From Methylobacterium sp. Leaf112 (GTDB taxonomy: Bacteria > Pseudomonadota > Alphaproteobacteria > Rhizobiales > Beijerinckiaceae), in assembly GCF_001423295.1 (NCBI RefSeq), contig NZ_LMNG01000031.1, positions 123,863 to 187,862 of the forward strand: 64,000 nt of DNA, written 5' to 3'. The notes under the pieces are model-generated. The model searched no databases. It was not told the DNA's origin and saw nothing but the letters and a program-made list of their open reading frames with translations. Below, piece by piece: positions 36,663 through 45,196 of the stretch. Each line of letters begins with the position of its first letter. The stretch's first letter is position 1. Both the position numbers and the translations under genes were made by a program.

Positions 36663-37460
36663 ATGAGCACCGACGCATTCCGGCTGAACCTCGACCCTGA
36701 CGCTTTCGACCCCAACTCCCTACAGATCGGTTTCCCATCGATGTCCGGCAAGGCCGACCCCGTCCGCGACCCGCACGCCATCGCCCATGCCATTTCACTG
36801 GCTGACCTCGATCTCAGCCTCGGACGCGGCGCGGCGCGCGTCCATGTCCTGCGCGGCATCTCCCTCGATGTCGCAAAGGGCGAGGCGGTGGGCCTCGTCG
36901 GTCCCTCGGGTTCCGGCAAGTCGACCCTTCTCATGGTGATGGCGGGCCTCGAACGGCCGGATTCCGGCTCCATCGTGGTGGAGGGCACCGATCTCGGACG
37001 GCTCGACGAGGACGCCCTGGCGCGGTTTCGCGGCCGGCGCATCGGCATCGTGTTCCAGGCCTTCCACCTCGTTCCCACCATGACGGCCCTGGAGAACGTG
37101 GCCCTGCCCCTCGAACTGGCCGACAAGCCGGACGCCCATGCACGCGCCAAGGCCGAACTCGAGGCGGTCGGCCTTGGCCACCGGCTTCACCATTACCCGG
37201 CGCAGCTCTCGGGCGGCGAGCAGCAGCGCGTCGCCATTGCCCGCGCCATCGCGCCGGACCCCGCGATCCTCGTCGCCGACGAACCCACGGGCAACCTCGA
37301 CGAGGCGACCGGCCGCCAGATCGTCGACCTGCTGTTCGCCCTGAAGCGCGACCGGGGCGCCACCCTGGTCCTCGTCACCCACGATCCGGGCCTGGCCCGA
37401 CTGTGCGACCGGACCGTGAGCCTGCGCTCTGGCCGGGTCGAAGCGGCCCTGGCGGCCTGA
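36663..37460 (+). CDS. ABC transporter ATP-binding protein (YbbA-like, MacB/LolD group)
   Basis: This 265-residue ATPase has Walker A VGPSGSGKSTLLMVMAGLE, Q-loop VFQAFHLVPTMTALENV, signature LSGGEQQRVAIARAI, Walker B ILVADEPTGNLD and H-loop VTHDPGL, all diagnostic of the lipoprotein/antibiotic-type exporters that use FtsX-like permeases. A 40-residue polar N-terminal extension precedes the fold; the true start may be the ATG at 36741. It lies two bases from the permease gene and diverges from tesA, as in the E. coli tesA-ybbA-ybbP region. Confidence 0.93.
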   Translation: MSTDAFRLNLDPDAFDPNSLQIGFPSMSGKADPVRDPHAIAHAISLADLDLSLGRGAARVHVLRGISLDVAKGEAVGLVGPSGSGKSTLLMVMAGLERPDSGSIVVEGTDLGRLDEDALARFRGRRIGIVFQAFHLVPTMTALENVALPLELADKPDAHARAKAELEAVGLGHRLHHYPAQLSGGEQQRVAIARAIAPDPAILVADEPTGNLDEATGRQIVDLLFALKRDRGATLVLVTHDPGLARLCDRTVSLRSGRVEAALAA

Positions 37461-37462
37461 CC

Positions 37463-40045
37463 ATGCACGGAACCCTCGTCCCCGCGCAGCCCGCGAAGCG
37501 CAATTCCGGCTTGGCCTTTCCTCTGACCCTGCGGCTCGCACTGCGCGAATTGCGCGGCGGTCTCGCGGGCTTTGCCGTGTTCCTCGCCTGTATCGCGCTC
37601 GGTGTCGCCGCCATCGCGGGCGTCGCCTCCATCGCCCGGTCTCTCACGGACGGGCTCGGGCGCGAGGGCGCGCGGATCCTCGGCGGGGATCTGACCTACA
37701 GCTTGATCAACCGCGAGGCGACGCCGGCCGAGCGCGACGCGTTGACAGCGCAGGGCCGCGTCAGCGTGGTGACGACGCTGCGGGCCATGGCGCTCGCCGG
37801 CGACAAGGGCGCGGCGCTGGTTGAACTCAAGGCCGTCGACGACGACTACCCGGCCACTGGGGAACTCGTCACAGATCCAGTCGCTCCCCTGGCCAGCCTG
37901 GTGGCCCAGGGGGAGGGGGCCTACGGCGCCGTGGTCGATCCGGTGCTGCTCACCCGCCTCGACCTCAAGATCGGCGACCGTATCACCGTGGCGGGAACGC
38001 CCATCGTGCTCCGTGCGACCCTGGTTTCCGAGCCGGACCGCATCGCCAACGGTATCGGCTTCGGCCCCCGGATGCTGGTCTCCCGCGCGGCCCTCGATGC
38101 CACGGGCCTGATCCAGCCTGGCAGCCTCAACCGGTGGAGCTACCGCCTTCAGTTGCCGGACGCGAGCGATGCCGACATCGAGCGCCGGGCCGCCGACATC
38201 GCGGCCGCCGCGCCCGAGGCCGGCTGGGAGATGCGGGCGCGGTCCAACGCCGATCCGCGTTTCGCCAAGAGCATCGAGCGCTTCACCCAGTTCCTCACCC
38301 TGGTGGGTCTCACCGCCCTCATCGTCGGCGGTGTCGGTGTCGCCAACGCGGTGGCGGCCTTCGTCGAGCGCAAGCGCGGTTCCATCGCCACCCTCAAGAG
38401 CGTCGGTGCGCCGGGCGGGCAGGTGGTCGCCCTGTACCTGACCCAGGTGATGCTCATCGCCGGCCTCGGCACAGCCATCGGCCTCGGCCTCGGCGCGGGT
38501 CTGCCCTTCGTCATCGATGCCCTGTTCCACACGTCCTTGCCACTGCCCCTCAACCCCACTTTGGCGCCGGGCGAACTCGTGCTCGCGGCCGCCTATGGTC
38601 TGCTGACCGCACTCACCTTCGCGATCCTGCCCCTGGGTCGCGCCCACGATATCCCGGTCTCCGGGCTGTTCCGCGACGTGGTCGATCCCGGCTCGGTGAA
38701 GACACGCCGGCGTTACAAGCTGATCCTCGCTGCGGCCCTCGCGGGACTCGTCGGGCTGGCACTCGCCACGGCCTTCGACCGGCGCCTCGCCCTCATCTTC
38801 ATCGCCGCGGCCGCCATCGCGTTCGGCCTCCTGCGCATCGTCGCCTTCGGTCTGATGGCGCTGGCCCGGCGTTTGCCGCGCCCGCGCTCGGCCGCGCCCC
38901 GGATGGCGCTCGCCAACCTGCACCGGCCCGGCGCGCTCACGCCCGCTATCGTCCTGTCCCTCGGACTCGGAGTGACGCTGCTCGTCACCCTGAGCCTCAT
39001 CGACGCCAATGTCCGCAACACCCTCAGCAACTCTTTGCCGGCGCGGGCCCCGAACCTGTTCTTCCTCGACATTCCAGCGGCCGATTCGGAGGGTTTCCAC
39101 GCCTTCCTCGGAACCCAGGCACCGGGGGCCAAGATCGAGCGCGTGCCGATGATGCGCGGGCGCATCACCGCCATCGACGGCGTCCCCGCCGCATCGATCA
39201 AGCCGCCGGAGGACGCCGCCTGGGTTCTCGACGGCGACCGGGGCATCACCTACGCGGAGGATATCCCGGAAGGCTCCCGCCTCGTCGCCGGAACCTGGTG
39301 GAATGCCGAGGATGCCCGCACGCCGCTGGTCTCTTTCGACGCCGAACTCGCCCGCAGCCTCAACCTCGCCGTCGGCGGCACCGTCACGGTCAACGTGTTG
39401 GGCCGGACCCTGACGGCCAAGGTCGCGAACCTGCGCAAGGTCGAGTGGCGGTCCCTCGGCATCAACTTCGTCATGGTGTTCTCGCCCGGCACCTTCCGGG
39501 GCGCGCCGCACTCGGACCTCGCCACCCTCACCCTGGCGGGTGGTCCGGACATGAAGGCCGAGGCAATCATCCTGCGCGATGTCGCGCGCGCCTACCCGTC
39601 GGTGACCAGCATCCGGGTCAAGGAGGCCCTGGAGGCGGTCAACGATGTCGTGGGCAAGCTCGTGCTCGCCATTCGCGGCGCCAGCGGCATTGCCGTGGTG
39701 GCGAGCCTGTTCGTCCTCGCCGGCGCCCTCGCGGCCGGCCACCGCGCCCGGCTCTACGACGCCGTCGTCCTGAAGACCCTCGGTGCCACCCGCGGGCGCC
39801 TGCTCGCCGCCTACACTCTGGAATACGGAGCGCTCGGTTTCGCCACGGCGGTGTTCGGGCTGCTGGCCGGTACGCTCGCCGGTTGGGTCATCGTCACCCG
39901 AGTGATGAAGCTCGAATTCACCCTCGACCTTACGGGCGCGCTCGTCGCGGCCGCACTCGCCGTGGTGTTCGCCGTCGTGCTCGGGCTTGCCGGCACCTGG
40001 CGCATCCTCGGGCAGAAGCCGGCGCCCTATCTACGCCAGTTCTGA
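37463..40045 (+). CDS. FtsX-like ABC permease (YbbP-like)
   Basis: This large permease of 860 residues has ten or so predicted helices and two FtsX domains. An N-terminal helix, GLAGFAVFLACIALGVAAIA, precedes a periplasmic domain (about 60-260). The first FtsX core holds LTLVGLTALIVGGVGVANAV and AAFVERKRGSIATLKSVGA. A second half mirrors it (ASGIAVVASLFVLAGALAAG; LYDAVVLKTLGATRGRLLA). With the preceding ATPase it should work as a mechanotransmitting or lipid/lipoprotein exporter rather than a solute importer. The substrate is unknown. The start is ATG 37463. Confidence 0.92.
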   Translation: MHGTLVPAQPAKRNSGLAFPLTLRLALRELRGGLAGFAVFLACIALGVAAIAGVASIARSLTDGLGREGARILGGDLTYSLINREATPAERDALTAQGRVSVVTTLRAMALAGDKGAALVELKAVDDDYPATGELVTDPVAPLASLVAQGEGAYGAVVDPVLLTRLDLKIGDRITVAGTPIVLRATLVSEPDRIANGIGFGPRMLVSRAALDATGLIQPGSLNRWSYRLQLPDASDADIERRAADIAAAAPEAGWEMRARSNADPRFAKSIERFTQFLTLVGLTALIVGGVGVANAVAAFVERKRGSIATLKSVGAPGGQVVALYLTQVMLIAGLGTAIGLGLGAGLPFVIDALFHTSLPLPLNPTLAPGELVLAAAYGLLTALTFAILPLGRAHDIPVSGLFRDVVDPGSVKTRRRYKLILAAALAGLVGLALATAFDRRLALIFIAAAAIAFGLLRIVAFGLMALARRLPRPRSAAPRMALANLHRPGALTPAIVLSLGLGVTLLVTLSLIDANVRNTLSNSLPARAPNLFFLDIPAADSEGFHAFLGTQAPGAKIERVPMMRGRITAIDGVPAASIKPPEDAAWVLDGDRGITYAEDIPEGSRLVAGTWWNAEDARTPLVSFDAELARSLNLAVGGTVTVNVLGRTLTAKVANLRKVEWRSLGINFVMVFSPGTFRGAPHSDLATLTLAGGPDMKAEAIILRDVARAYPSVTSIRVKEALEAVNDVVGKLVLAIRGASGIAVVASLFVLAGALAAGHRARLYDAVVLKTLGATRGRLLAAYTLEYGALGFATAVFGLLAGTLAGWVIVTRVMKLEFTLDLTGALVAAALAVVFAVVLGLAGTWRILGQKPAPYLRQF

Positions 40046-40249
40046 CGAGCTTGGTTTTAATCCCGAAAAACGCAAATAAAATCAGCCCCCCGGGGGTCGA
40101 GATTCCCACGGGTGAAGCTCAGCCGGCCTCTTGTGCGAAGCGGGAGGACGGAACATATTTGTGTCCGAGGCACTCATGGTGCCAGAGGTCCCGTGCGTGA
40201 GCCTCCTTCTTGAAATCACACGCTGAGAGAGCTTCCAAAGGAAACTCCC
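40046..40249. other. Intergenic region before the Bax-inhibitor-like gene
   Basis: This 204-base gap contains an AT-rich patch at 40060-40080, a GGCAC(TCAT)GTGCC-type small hairpin near 40171 and a CTTGAA hexamer near 40211. It presumably holds the promoter of the next gene; no coding frame is supported. Confidence 0.4.
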
Positions 40250-41017
40250 ATGGCATTCGACAACAGCCCCTTTCGGGTCGGCGCCCAGCCGACAGGGTAT
40301 ACCGGCACCCAGGTCGACATCGACCAGGGCCTGCGTACCTTCATGCTCGGCGTCTACAACAACATGGTCATCGGCCTCGGGATCTCCGGTCTCGTGGCGC
40401 TCGGCCTCAACATGGCCGCCGTCGCGCAGACGGCGACGGGCCGCGTAGCCCTGACCCCGTTCGGTCAGCTTCTCTACACGAGCCCGCTCAAGTGGGTGAT
40501 CATGCTGGCGCCCCTCGCCTTCATCTTCATTTTCTCCATGCGTATGGACCGCATGTCGGCGGCCTCCGCCCGCATGACCTTCTTCGCCTTCGCGGCGGTG
40601 ATGGGGGCGTCCATGTCGTCGCTGCTTCTCGTCTTCACGGGCGCCAGCGTGGTGCGGGTTTTCTTCATCACGGCGGCCACCTTCGGCGGACTCAGCCTCT
40701 ACGGCTACACGACGAAGCGTAGCCTGTCGGGCATGGGCTCGTTCCTGATCATGGGCCTCATCGGCCTGATCATCGCGTCGGTGGTCAACATCTTCATGGC
40801 CTCGTCGGCCCTGCAGTTCGCGATCTCGGTGCTCGGCGTGCTGATCTTCGCAGGCCTCACCGCCTACGACACGCAGAAGCTCAAGGAGATGTTCCTTTAC
40901 AGCGGCCTCGACGCCGAGGGTGCAGCCAAGATGTCCGTCAACGGCGCCCTGACCCTGTACCTGGACTTCATCAACATGTTCCAGATGCTGCTCTCGTTGC
41001 TCGGCGACCGCCGCTAA
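40250..41017 (+). CDS. Bax inhibitor-1 (BI-1/YccA-like) membrane protein
   Basis: This 255-residue protein has seven hydrophobic helices and the BI-1 pattern GLRTFMLGVYNNMVIGLGIS at the start, SASARMTFFAFAAVMGASMS in the middle and the C-terminal signature VLIFAGLTAYDTQKLKEMF. The last part, MSVNGALTLYLDFINMFQML, is strongly conserved. Bacterial relatives are calcium-leak channels or FtsH-associated proteins; the role here is unknown. It is a single-gene unit, closed by a strong terminator at 41040. Confidence 0.93.
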   Translation: MAFDNSPFRVGAQPTGYTGTQVDIDQGLRTFMLGVYNNMVIGLGISGLVALGLNMAAVAQTATGRVALTPFGQLLYTSPLKWVIMLAPLAFIFIFSMRMDRMSAASARMTFFAFAAVMGASMSSLLLVFTGASVVRVFFITAATFGGLSLYGYTTKRSLSGMGSFLIMGLIGLIIASVVNIFMASSALQFAISVLGVLIFAGLTAYDTQKLKEMFLYSGLDAEGAAKMSVNGALTLYLDFINMFQMLLSLLGDRR

Positions 41018-41039
41018 GTCGAGTGGATCGAGCATAAGG

Positions 41040-41073
41040 AAGGCCCCGGCGGGTAACCGCCGGGGCCTTTTTG
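41040..41073 (+). terminator. Bidirectional Rho-independent terminator
   Basis: AAGGCCCCGGCGG at 41040-41052 pairs with CCGCCGGGGCCTT at 41057-41069 around GTAA, followed by a run of T. It lies between the convergent BI-1 gene and the DUF2794 gene, serving both. Confidence 0.92.
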
Positions 41074-41091
41074 TTGCGGGCCTCCAGCCCC

Positions 41092-41466
41092 CTATACGGC
41101 GCGCAGGGGCGGTTCCAGCACGGCGAGCACGCGGGCGAGGTCCTGGCCGCGCTTCAAAACCAGCCCGGACGCCGACAACACCGCGTAGGCGCCCTGGCGC
41201 CGGGCGAGCTTGGGGTCCTTCTCGACCCGATAGAGGGGCATCTCGGAGCTGCGCCGGTAGATCGAGAACACCGCCTTGTCGCGCCGGAAGTCGAGGGCGT
41301 AGTCGCGCCACTCGCCCGCCGACACCATGCGGCCGTAGAGATTGAACAGCACGCGCAACTCCGCCCGGTCGAACGCGATCTGAGGAGGGACGGGCGCCGA
41401 GGGAAAAGGGACGACCCGGGCCGCAGGCTCGGACGATCTGGGTTCGGCGCTTGTCCTCTCGCTCAT
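41092..41466 (-). CDS. DUF2794 protein
   Basis: This 124-residue protein matches DUF2794, an alphaproteobacterial family of unknown function. The core reads IAFDRAELRVLFNLYGRMVS, then AGEWRDYALDFRRDKAVFSI, then EMPLYRVEKDPKLARRQGAY. AGGAG lies six bases before the ATG at 41466, which sets the start nine codons inside the longer open frame. No membrane segment or known catalytic motif is visible. It is convergent with the BI-1 gene. Confidence 0.88.
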   Translation of the reverse strand: MSERTSAEPRSSEPAARVVPFPSAPVPPQIAFDRAELRVLFNLYGRMVSAGEWRDYALDFRRDKAVFSIYRRSSEMPLYRVEKDPKLARRQGAYAVLSASGLVLKRGQDLARVLAVLEPPLRAV

Positions 41467-41893
41467 CGTCGCTCCTGTTTCCGGCTGGCCCAAACCCCGA
41501 TGATGGTCCTGCGTCCGTGCTCCCGCAAGAGTCGCGGCACCATCATCGGGGTCCGGGTAAACCGGCAGAGCGGACGGGACCCGACGTCACGCCCGATGCC
41601 ATGCCGAACTTGCCGCAGTACGGTGCGCCGGCGCACCACCACCATTCCGCCGCGAAGATGCCCTGCCCATGCCGCGTTGGAAGGGCAGACCTGTTGCCGA
41701 ACCTCGTCGCATCCGCCGGTCGACGCGGTACCCGAAACTTACGCTCCCCAGCGCTCGGGTACCGCCCGACCTCCGCGAATCGACACTCCAGAGGTTTCGA
41801 GACCCAAGGACTTCAGGCCGCCTCTCCGGAGCGCGGCCTTTTTTTCGCCCGTCCTCCGGTTGCCCGGTCTATGACGGACCCACGCACTCCGCC
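41467..41893. other. Non-coding stretch with inverted repeats
   Basis: This 427-base region lies between the divergent DUF2794 and BluB-like genes. ACCCCGATGATGGT at 41494-41507 is repeated inverted at 41539-41552 (ACCATCATCGGGGT), 14 of 14 bases, 31 bases apart. A separate perfect 16-base palindrome, GGTGCGCCGGCGCACC, lies at 41622-41637. No coding frame is convincing. The elements could be operator sites or an RNA hairpin in the leader of either gene. Confidence 0.5.
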
Positions 41894-42541
41894 GTGGGAC
41901 GATCGGTCGTGGTCCAGTTCGATGCCGATTTCCGTCAGACCCTCGCGGACCTGTTCGCGTGGCGCCGCGACGTGCGCCGCTTCCGAACCGATCCGGTGGA
42001 CGACGCCGTCCTGCGCCGCTGCCTCGATCTCGCGGCCCTGAGCCCGTCGGTTGGCAACAGTCAGCCCTGGCGGTTCGTCCGGGTGGCGGACCCGGCCCGG
42101 CGCGGAGCCGTTACGGCGAGCTTCGAGCGCTGCAATGCGGCGGCGGCGACGGACTACGCCGCCGAGCGGCGCGACGCCTATATCCGCCTCAAACTCGCCG
42201 GGCTCACCGAAGCGCCGGTGCACCTCGCGGTATTCTGCGACGAGGGAACCGAGACAGGCCACGGCCTCGGCCGGGCCACCATGCCCGAGATGCTGCGCTA
42301 CTCGGTGGTGAGCGCCGTGCAGACGTTCTGGCTCGCCGCTCGCGCCCACGGCCTCGGGGTGGGATGGGTGTCGATCCTGGAACCCGAAACCGTGTGTACG
42401 GTCCTCGACGTGCCCTGCGCCTGGCACCTCGTCGCCTACTTGTGCGTCGGGTTCCCCGTCGAAGAGCATGCCGATCCCGAACTCGTCCGCCACGGCTGGC
42501 AGGATCGGATCGCGACGGCGGCGGATCTTATCGAGCGCTGA
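41894..42541 (+). CDS. bluB: BluB-like flavin enzyme (5,6-dimethylbenzimidazole synthase)
   Basis: BluB fragments reduced FMN to make the lower ligand of vitamin B12. The nitroreductase-fold product has the BluB patterns RRDVRRFRTDPVDDAVLRRC, LAALSPSVGNSQPWRFVRV, RLKLAGLTEAPVHLAVFCD and LAARAHGLGVGWVSILEPE. It is closer to BluB than to generic nitroreductases, but direct proof would need the active-site Asp/Ser comparison. The start is uncertain (GTG 41894 or 41909; no ATG with a ribosome site nearby). Length is about 215 residues. No other cobalamin gene is adjacent. Confidence 0.78.
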   Translation: MGRSVVVQFDADFRQTLADLFAWRRDVRRFRTDPVDDAVLRRCLDLAALSPSVGNSQPWRFVRVADPARRGAVTASFERCNAAAATDYAAERRDAYIRLKLAGLTEAPVHLAVFCDEGTETGHGLGRATMPEMLRYSVVSAVQTFWLAARAHGLGVGWVSILEPETVCTVLDVPCAWHLVAYLCVGFPVEEHADPELVRHGWQDRIATAADLIER

Positions 42542-42547
42542 ATTCGT

Positions 42548-42566
42548 CAAGGTTGATCGAACCTTG
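42548..42566 (+). terminator. Small hairpin after the BluB-like gene
   Basis: CAAGGTT (42548-42554) pairs with AACCTTG (42560-42566) around GATCG, seven bases after the stop codon. The short stem and lack of a T-run make termination only possible, not certain. Confidence 0.35.
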
Positions 42567-42727
42567 CGAGAGCCCGTTGCTTCGCGTCGAAACGGCAGGA
42601 ACGATCCTTTACCGTGACGGCAAGTCCTTCGCAGTTATCCCCCAGCGCTGGCAGGCGTTAAGCGGAACGGCAACCTTGGCCGTCGATTGTCGTCGTCAGC
42701 AAAGTCAAGCTGACGGGGACGAGATTC

Positions 42728-43237
42728 ATGATCGGATTCGAAAAGGTTGTATTCGGGGTGCTGGCCGTGGCCGGTGCGCTCGCGGCGATGCCGGCCGCGG
42801 CACGGGAAGTCGTGGCGTTCGACGAAGGCATGAGTCCCGGCACCGTCGTGGTCCGCACGGCCGAGCGCCGGCTCTACCTCGTCAACGGCGACGGGACGGC
42901 GATCCGCTACCCCGTGGCCGTGGGCAAGCCGGGCAAGCAATGGACCGGCGCGCGCCAAATCGACGGCAAGTACGTGGAGCCGGCCTGGTCGCCGCCCCGC
43001 GAGGTCAAGCGCGACAACCCGCGCCTGCCCGACGTCATCGCCGGCGGCTCGCCCCACAACCCCATGGGTTCGGCGGCCCTGACCCTCTCGGGCGGGGAGT
43101 ACGCCATCCACGGCACCAACCGGCCGAACTCCATCGGCTCCTACGCCTCGTATGGCTGCATCCGCATGTACAATCAGGACGTGGTCGATCTCTACAGCCG
43201 CGTTTCCGTCGGTACGCCGGTCTACGTGGTTCGCTGA
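42728..43237 (+). CDS. L,D-transpeptidase (YkuD domain), first copy
   Basis: This 169-residue periplasmic enzyme cross-links peptidoglycan stems (3-3 bonds) or attaches proteins to it. A signal peptide (VVFGVLAVAGALAAMPAAA) is followed by the YkuD domain: ERRLYLVNGDGTAIRYPVAV near its start, and the catalytic motif HGTN...SIGSYASYGCIRM with the nucleophile Cys. The last part, VVDLYSRVSVGTPVYVV, is standard. It is a stand-alone gene. A close relative lies at 51807. The LdtR regulator at 22205 makes these two genes plausible members of one regulon. Confidence 0.94.
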   Translation: MIGFEKVVFGVLAVAGALAAMPAAAREVVAFDEGMSPGTVVVRTAERRLYLVNGDGTAIRYPVAVGKPGKQWTGARQIDGKYVEPAWSPPREVKRDNPRLPDVIAGGSPHNPMGSAALTLSGGEYAIHGTNRPNSIGSYASYGCIRMYNQDVVDLYSRVSVGTPVYVVR

Positions 43238-43255
43238 TCCGGCCTTCCGGATCGC

Positions 43256-43495
43256 TTAGAAGTCGACCGCGATGCCCTTGATCTCCCAATCGTCGTAGCG
43301 AACCGGCTCCAGACCGCCGCGGCCCTGGCGCTCGCGCGCGACGGCGATCTCGGCGGCTCGCGCGTCGATGTCCTTCCGACGCGCTTCGGCCTCGGCCAGG
43401 GCCCGGCGAGCGGCGGGGGAGAGGGGCGGGCGCGGCGCCGGATTCGGGGTTTCCGGCTCTCCCTGCATCGGCAAAACTGGCATCACGACTTGCAT
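43256..43495 (-). CDS. SDHAF4-like succinate dehydrogenase assembly factor (DUF1674)
   Basis: This 79-residue protein ends with the DUF1674 signature GLEPVRYDDWEIKGIAVDF, shared with mitochondrial SDHAF4, which binds the flavinylated SdhA before assembly. The rest is a charged helix (AEAEARRKDIDARAAEIAVA) with a Pro-rich N-terminus. The start may be 43495 or the in-frame ATG at 43483. It is divergent from rsmB and convergent with the L,D-transpeptidase gene. The sdhCDAB operon lies 15 kb downstream in this window, not adjacent. Confidence 0.85.
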   Translation of the reverse strand: MQVVMPVLPMQGEPETPNPAPRPPLSPAARRALAEAEARRKDIDARAAEIAVARERQGRGGLEPVRYDDWEIKGIAVDF

Positions 43496-43571
43496 CTCGG
43501 CGGTGAGGGGTGAAAGGGCTGTCTCGAAGATACCCGGCCGGGCCGGGCACCGTGTTGGGAAAGTGGGACTC

Positions 43572-44942
43572 ATGGCGATACGCCGCAATGCGGAGGGGCC
43601 GACGACGGCCATCGATCGCACCGTCGCGGGCCTCGCCGCCCGGCAAGTCGCCCACGGCGCCGTGGCCGATCTCCTGGCGAACACCCACGCCTTCGCCCTC
43701 GAAGACGCCCTGGCCCAGGCCGGGCGCCACGCCGAACTCGACGCCGCCGACACGGCCCTGGCCCGGGCCATCGCCACCGCCACCTTCCGTCGCCTCGGCT
43801 TCCTGCGGACGATCCTCGCCGCGCGTCTGTCGCAGGGCCTGCCGGAGGACCAGCCGCGCCTCGTTGCCCTGCTGGCGACGGGGGCGGCCCAGATCCTCGA
43901 CCTCAACGTGCCGGACCACGCCGCCGTCGATCTCGGCGTCCGCATCGCCAAGGGCGACCCGCAACTCCTGCACCTGTCCGGCCTCGTGAACGCGGTCCTG
44001 CGCCGGATCGTGCGCGAGCGGGCCGAGATCCAGGCCGAGATGAGCGATCCCCTGGCGCAGAACACGCCGGCCTGGCTCGCCGGCCGTTGGCGGGACGCCT
44101 ACGGCGAGGACACGGCGCGGGCCATCGCCGCCGCCCATCTGGCGGGCGCGTCCCTCGACATCACCGTGAAAGGCGCGGCGGCCGAATGGGCGGACCGCCT
44201 CGGCGGCGTCGTGCTGCCGACGGGCAGCGTGCGCCTGCATGATATCCGCTCCCCCGTCGCCGACCTGCCCGGCTACGCCGAGGGCGCGTGGTGGGTGCAG
44301 GATGCCGCGGCGGCGATTCCCGCTCGGCTCCTCGCCGTGAAATCCGGCGAGCGGGTGGCGGATCTCTGCGCCGCGCCGGGGGGCAAGACCGCGCAGCTCG
44401 GCGCAGCCGGTGCGGACGTGGTCGCCGTCGACCGGTCCGTCCCCCGCCTGGAACGCCTGCGCGAAAACCTCGGGCGCCTTGGCTTGGAGGCGGAGATTCG
44501 CGTCGGCAACGCCCTCGAAGTGGACGAGCCGGGTGGGTTCGACGCCGTGCTGCTCGACGCGCCGTGTTCGGCGACCGGCACCCTGCGCCGGCACCCGGAC
44601 GTGGCTTGGACCAAGGCCGGCAACGACATCCTGCGCCTTGCCGCCCTGCAGCGCCGCCTGTTCGACCGGGCCGCGATGCTGGTGAAGCCCGGCGGCCGGA
44701 TCGTCTACTGCACCTGCTCCCTGGAGCCGGAGGAGGGTGAGCGCCAGGTACGGGATTTCCTCAAGCGCACCGACGAGTTCGAGCGCGTGCCTGTCACCCC
44801 TGAAGAACTCGGCGGCTTGTCCGAGCCCATCGACGCCCAGGGCGACCTGCGCACGCTGCCCTCGCACCTCGATGGCACCACCCCCGAGCAGCGGGGGGGC
44901 CTCGACGGCTTTTTCGCGACACGTCTGCGCCGGAAGATCTGA
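43572..44942 (+). CDS. rsmB: 16S rRNA (cytosine-5) methyltransferase, RsmB/Sun family
   Basis: RsmB methylates C967 of 16S rRNA. The 456-residue product has an N-terminal NusB-like RNA-binding domain (residues 15-160, with FRRLGFLRTILAARLSQGLP and HLSGLVNAVLRRIVRE) and a C-terminal SAM-dependent domain. The SAM motif is VADLCAAPGGKTAQLGAAGA; the two catalytic Cys lie in LLDAPCSATGTLRRHPD and IVYCTCSLEPEEGERQV. The ATG at 43572 follows GGGAAAGTGGGA. The frame is open upstream but overlaps the divergent DUF1674 gene. Confidence 0.94.
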   Translation: MAIRRNAEGPTTAIDRTVAGLAARQVAHGAVADLLANTHAFALEDALAQAGRHAELDAADTALARAIATATFRRLGFLRTILAARLSQGLPEDQPRLVALLATGAAQILDLNVPDHAAVDLGVRIAKGDPQLLHLSGLVNAVLRRIVRERAEIQAEMSDPLAQNTPAWLAGRWRDAYGEDTARAIAAAHLAGASLDITVKGAAAEWADRLGGVVLPTGSVRLHDIRSPVADLPGYAEGAWWVQDAAAAIPARLLAVKSGERVADLCAAPGGKTAQLGAAGADVVAVDRSVPRLERLRENLGRLGLEAEIRVGNALEVDEPGGFDAVLLDAPCSATGTLRRHPDVAWTKAGNDILRLAALQRRLFDRAAMLVKPGGRIVYCTCSLEPEEGERQVRDFLKRTDEFERVPVTPEELGGLSEPIDAQGDLRTLPSHLDGTTPEQRGGLDGFFATRLRRKI

Positions 44943-45196
44943 CGGAGGCCTACGGCGCTTGCGAGAGTGTGTCGTCGCGCCAGCGGGCCGGGCACGATCT
45001 GCAGAGATTCTGCACGCGATTCCTGATCGGCTGCACAGGCTGCCCCTCGGGGCTGCACCGTACCGGTTCAGCTTGCGCAGATGAGCACGAACGGGTCCGA
45101 TCCCGGCGGCCCGGTCTTCCGGATCGCCGGGGCTGGCGCGGCGGCTCTGTCGTGGGTGCGCCAGCCCCGCGGCGGCTCCCACCGGGAATCCTGCCC

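Noticed and set aside
37193..39742. Minus-strand open frame of 849 codons opposite the FtsX-like permease
   Set aside because: The composition (runs of Gly, Asp, Glu, His and Arg) is that of an antisense shadow, and the opposite strand encodes a clear permease.
40171..40216. Heat-shock sigma-32 type promoter before the Bax-inhibitor-like gene
   Set aside because: A CTTGAA hexamer is present but no CCCCAT-type -10 element follows at the required distance.
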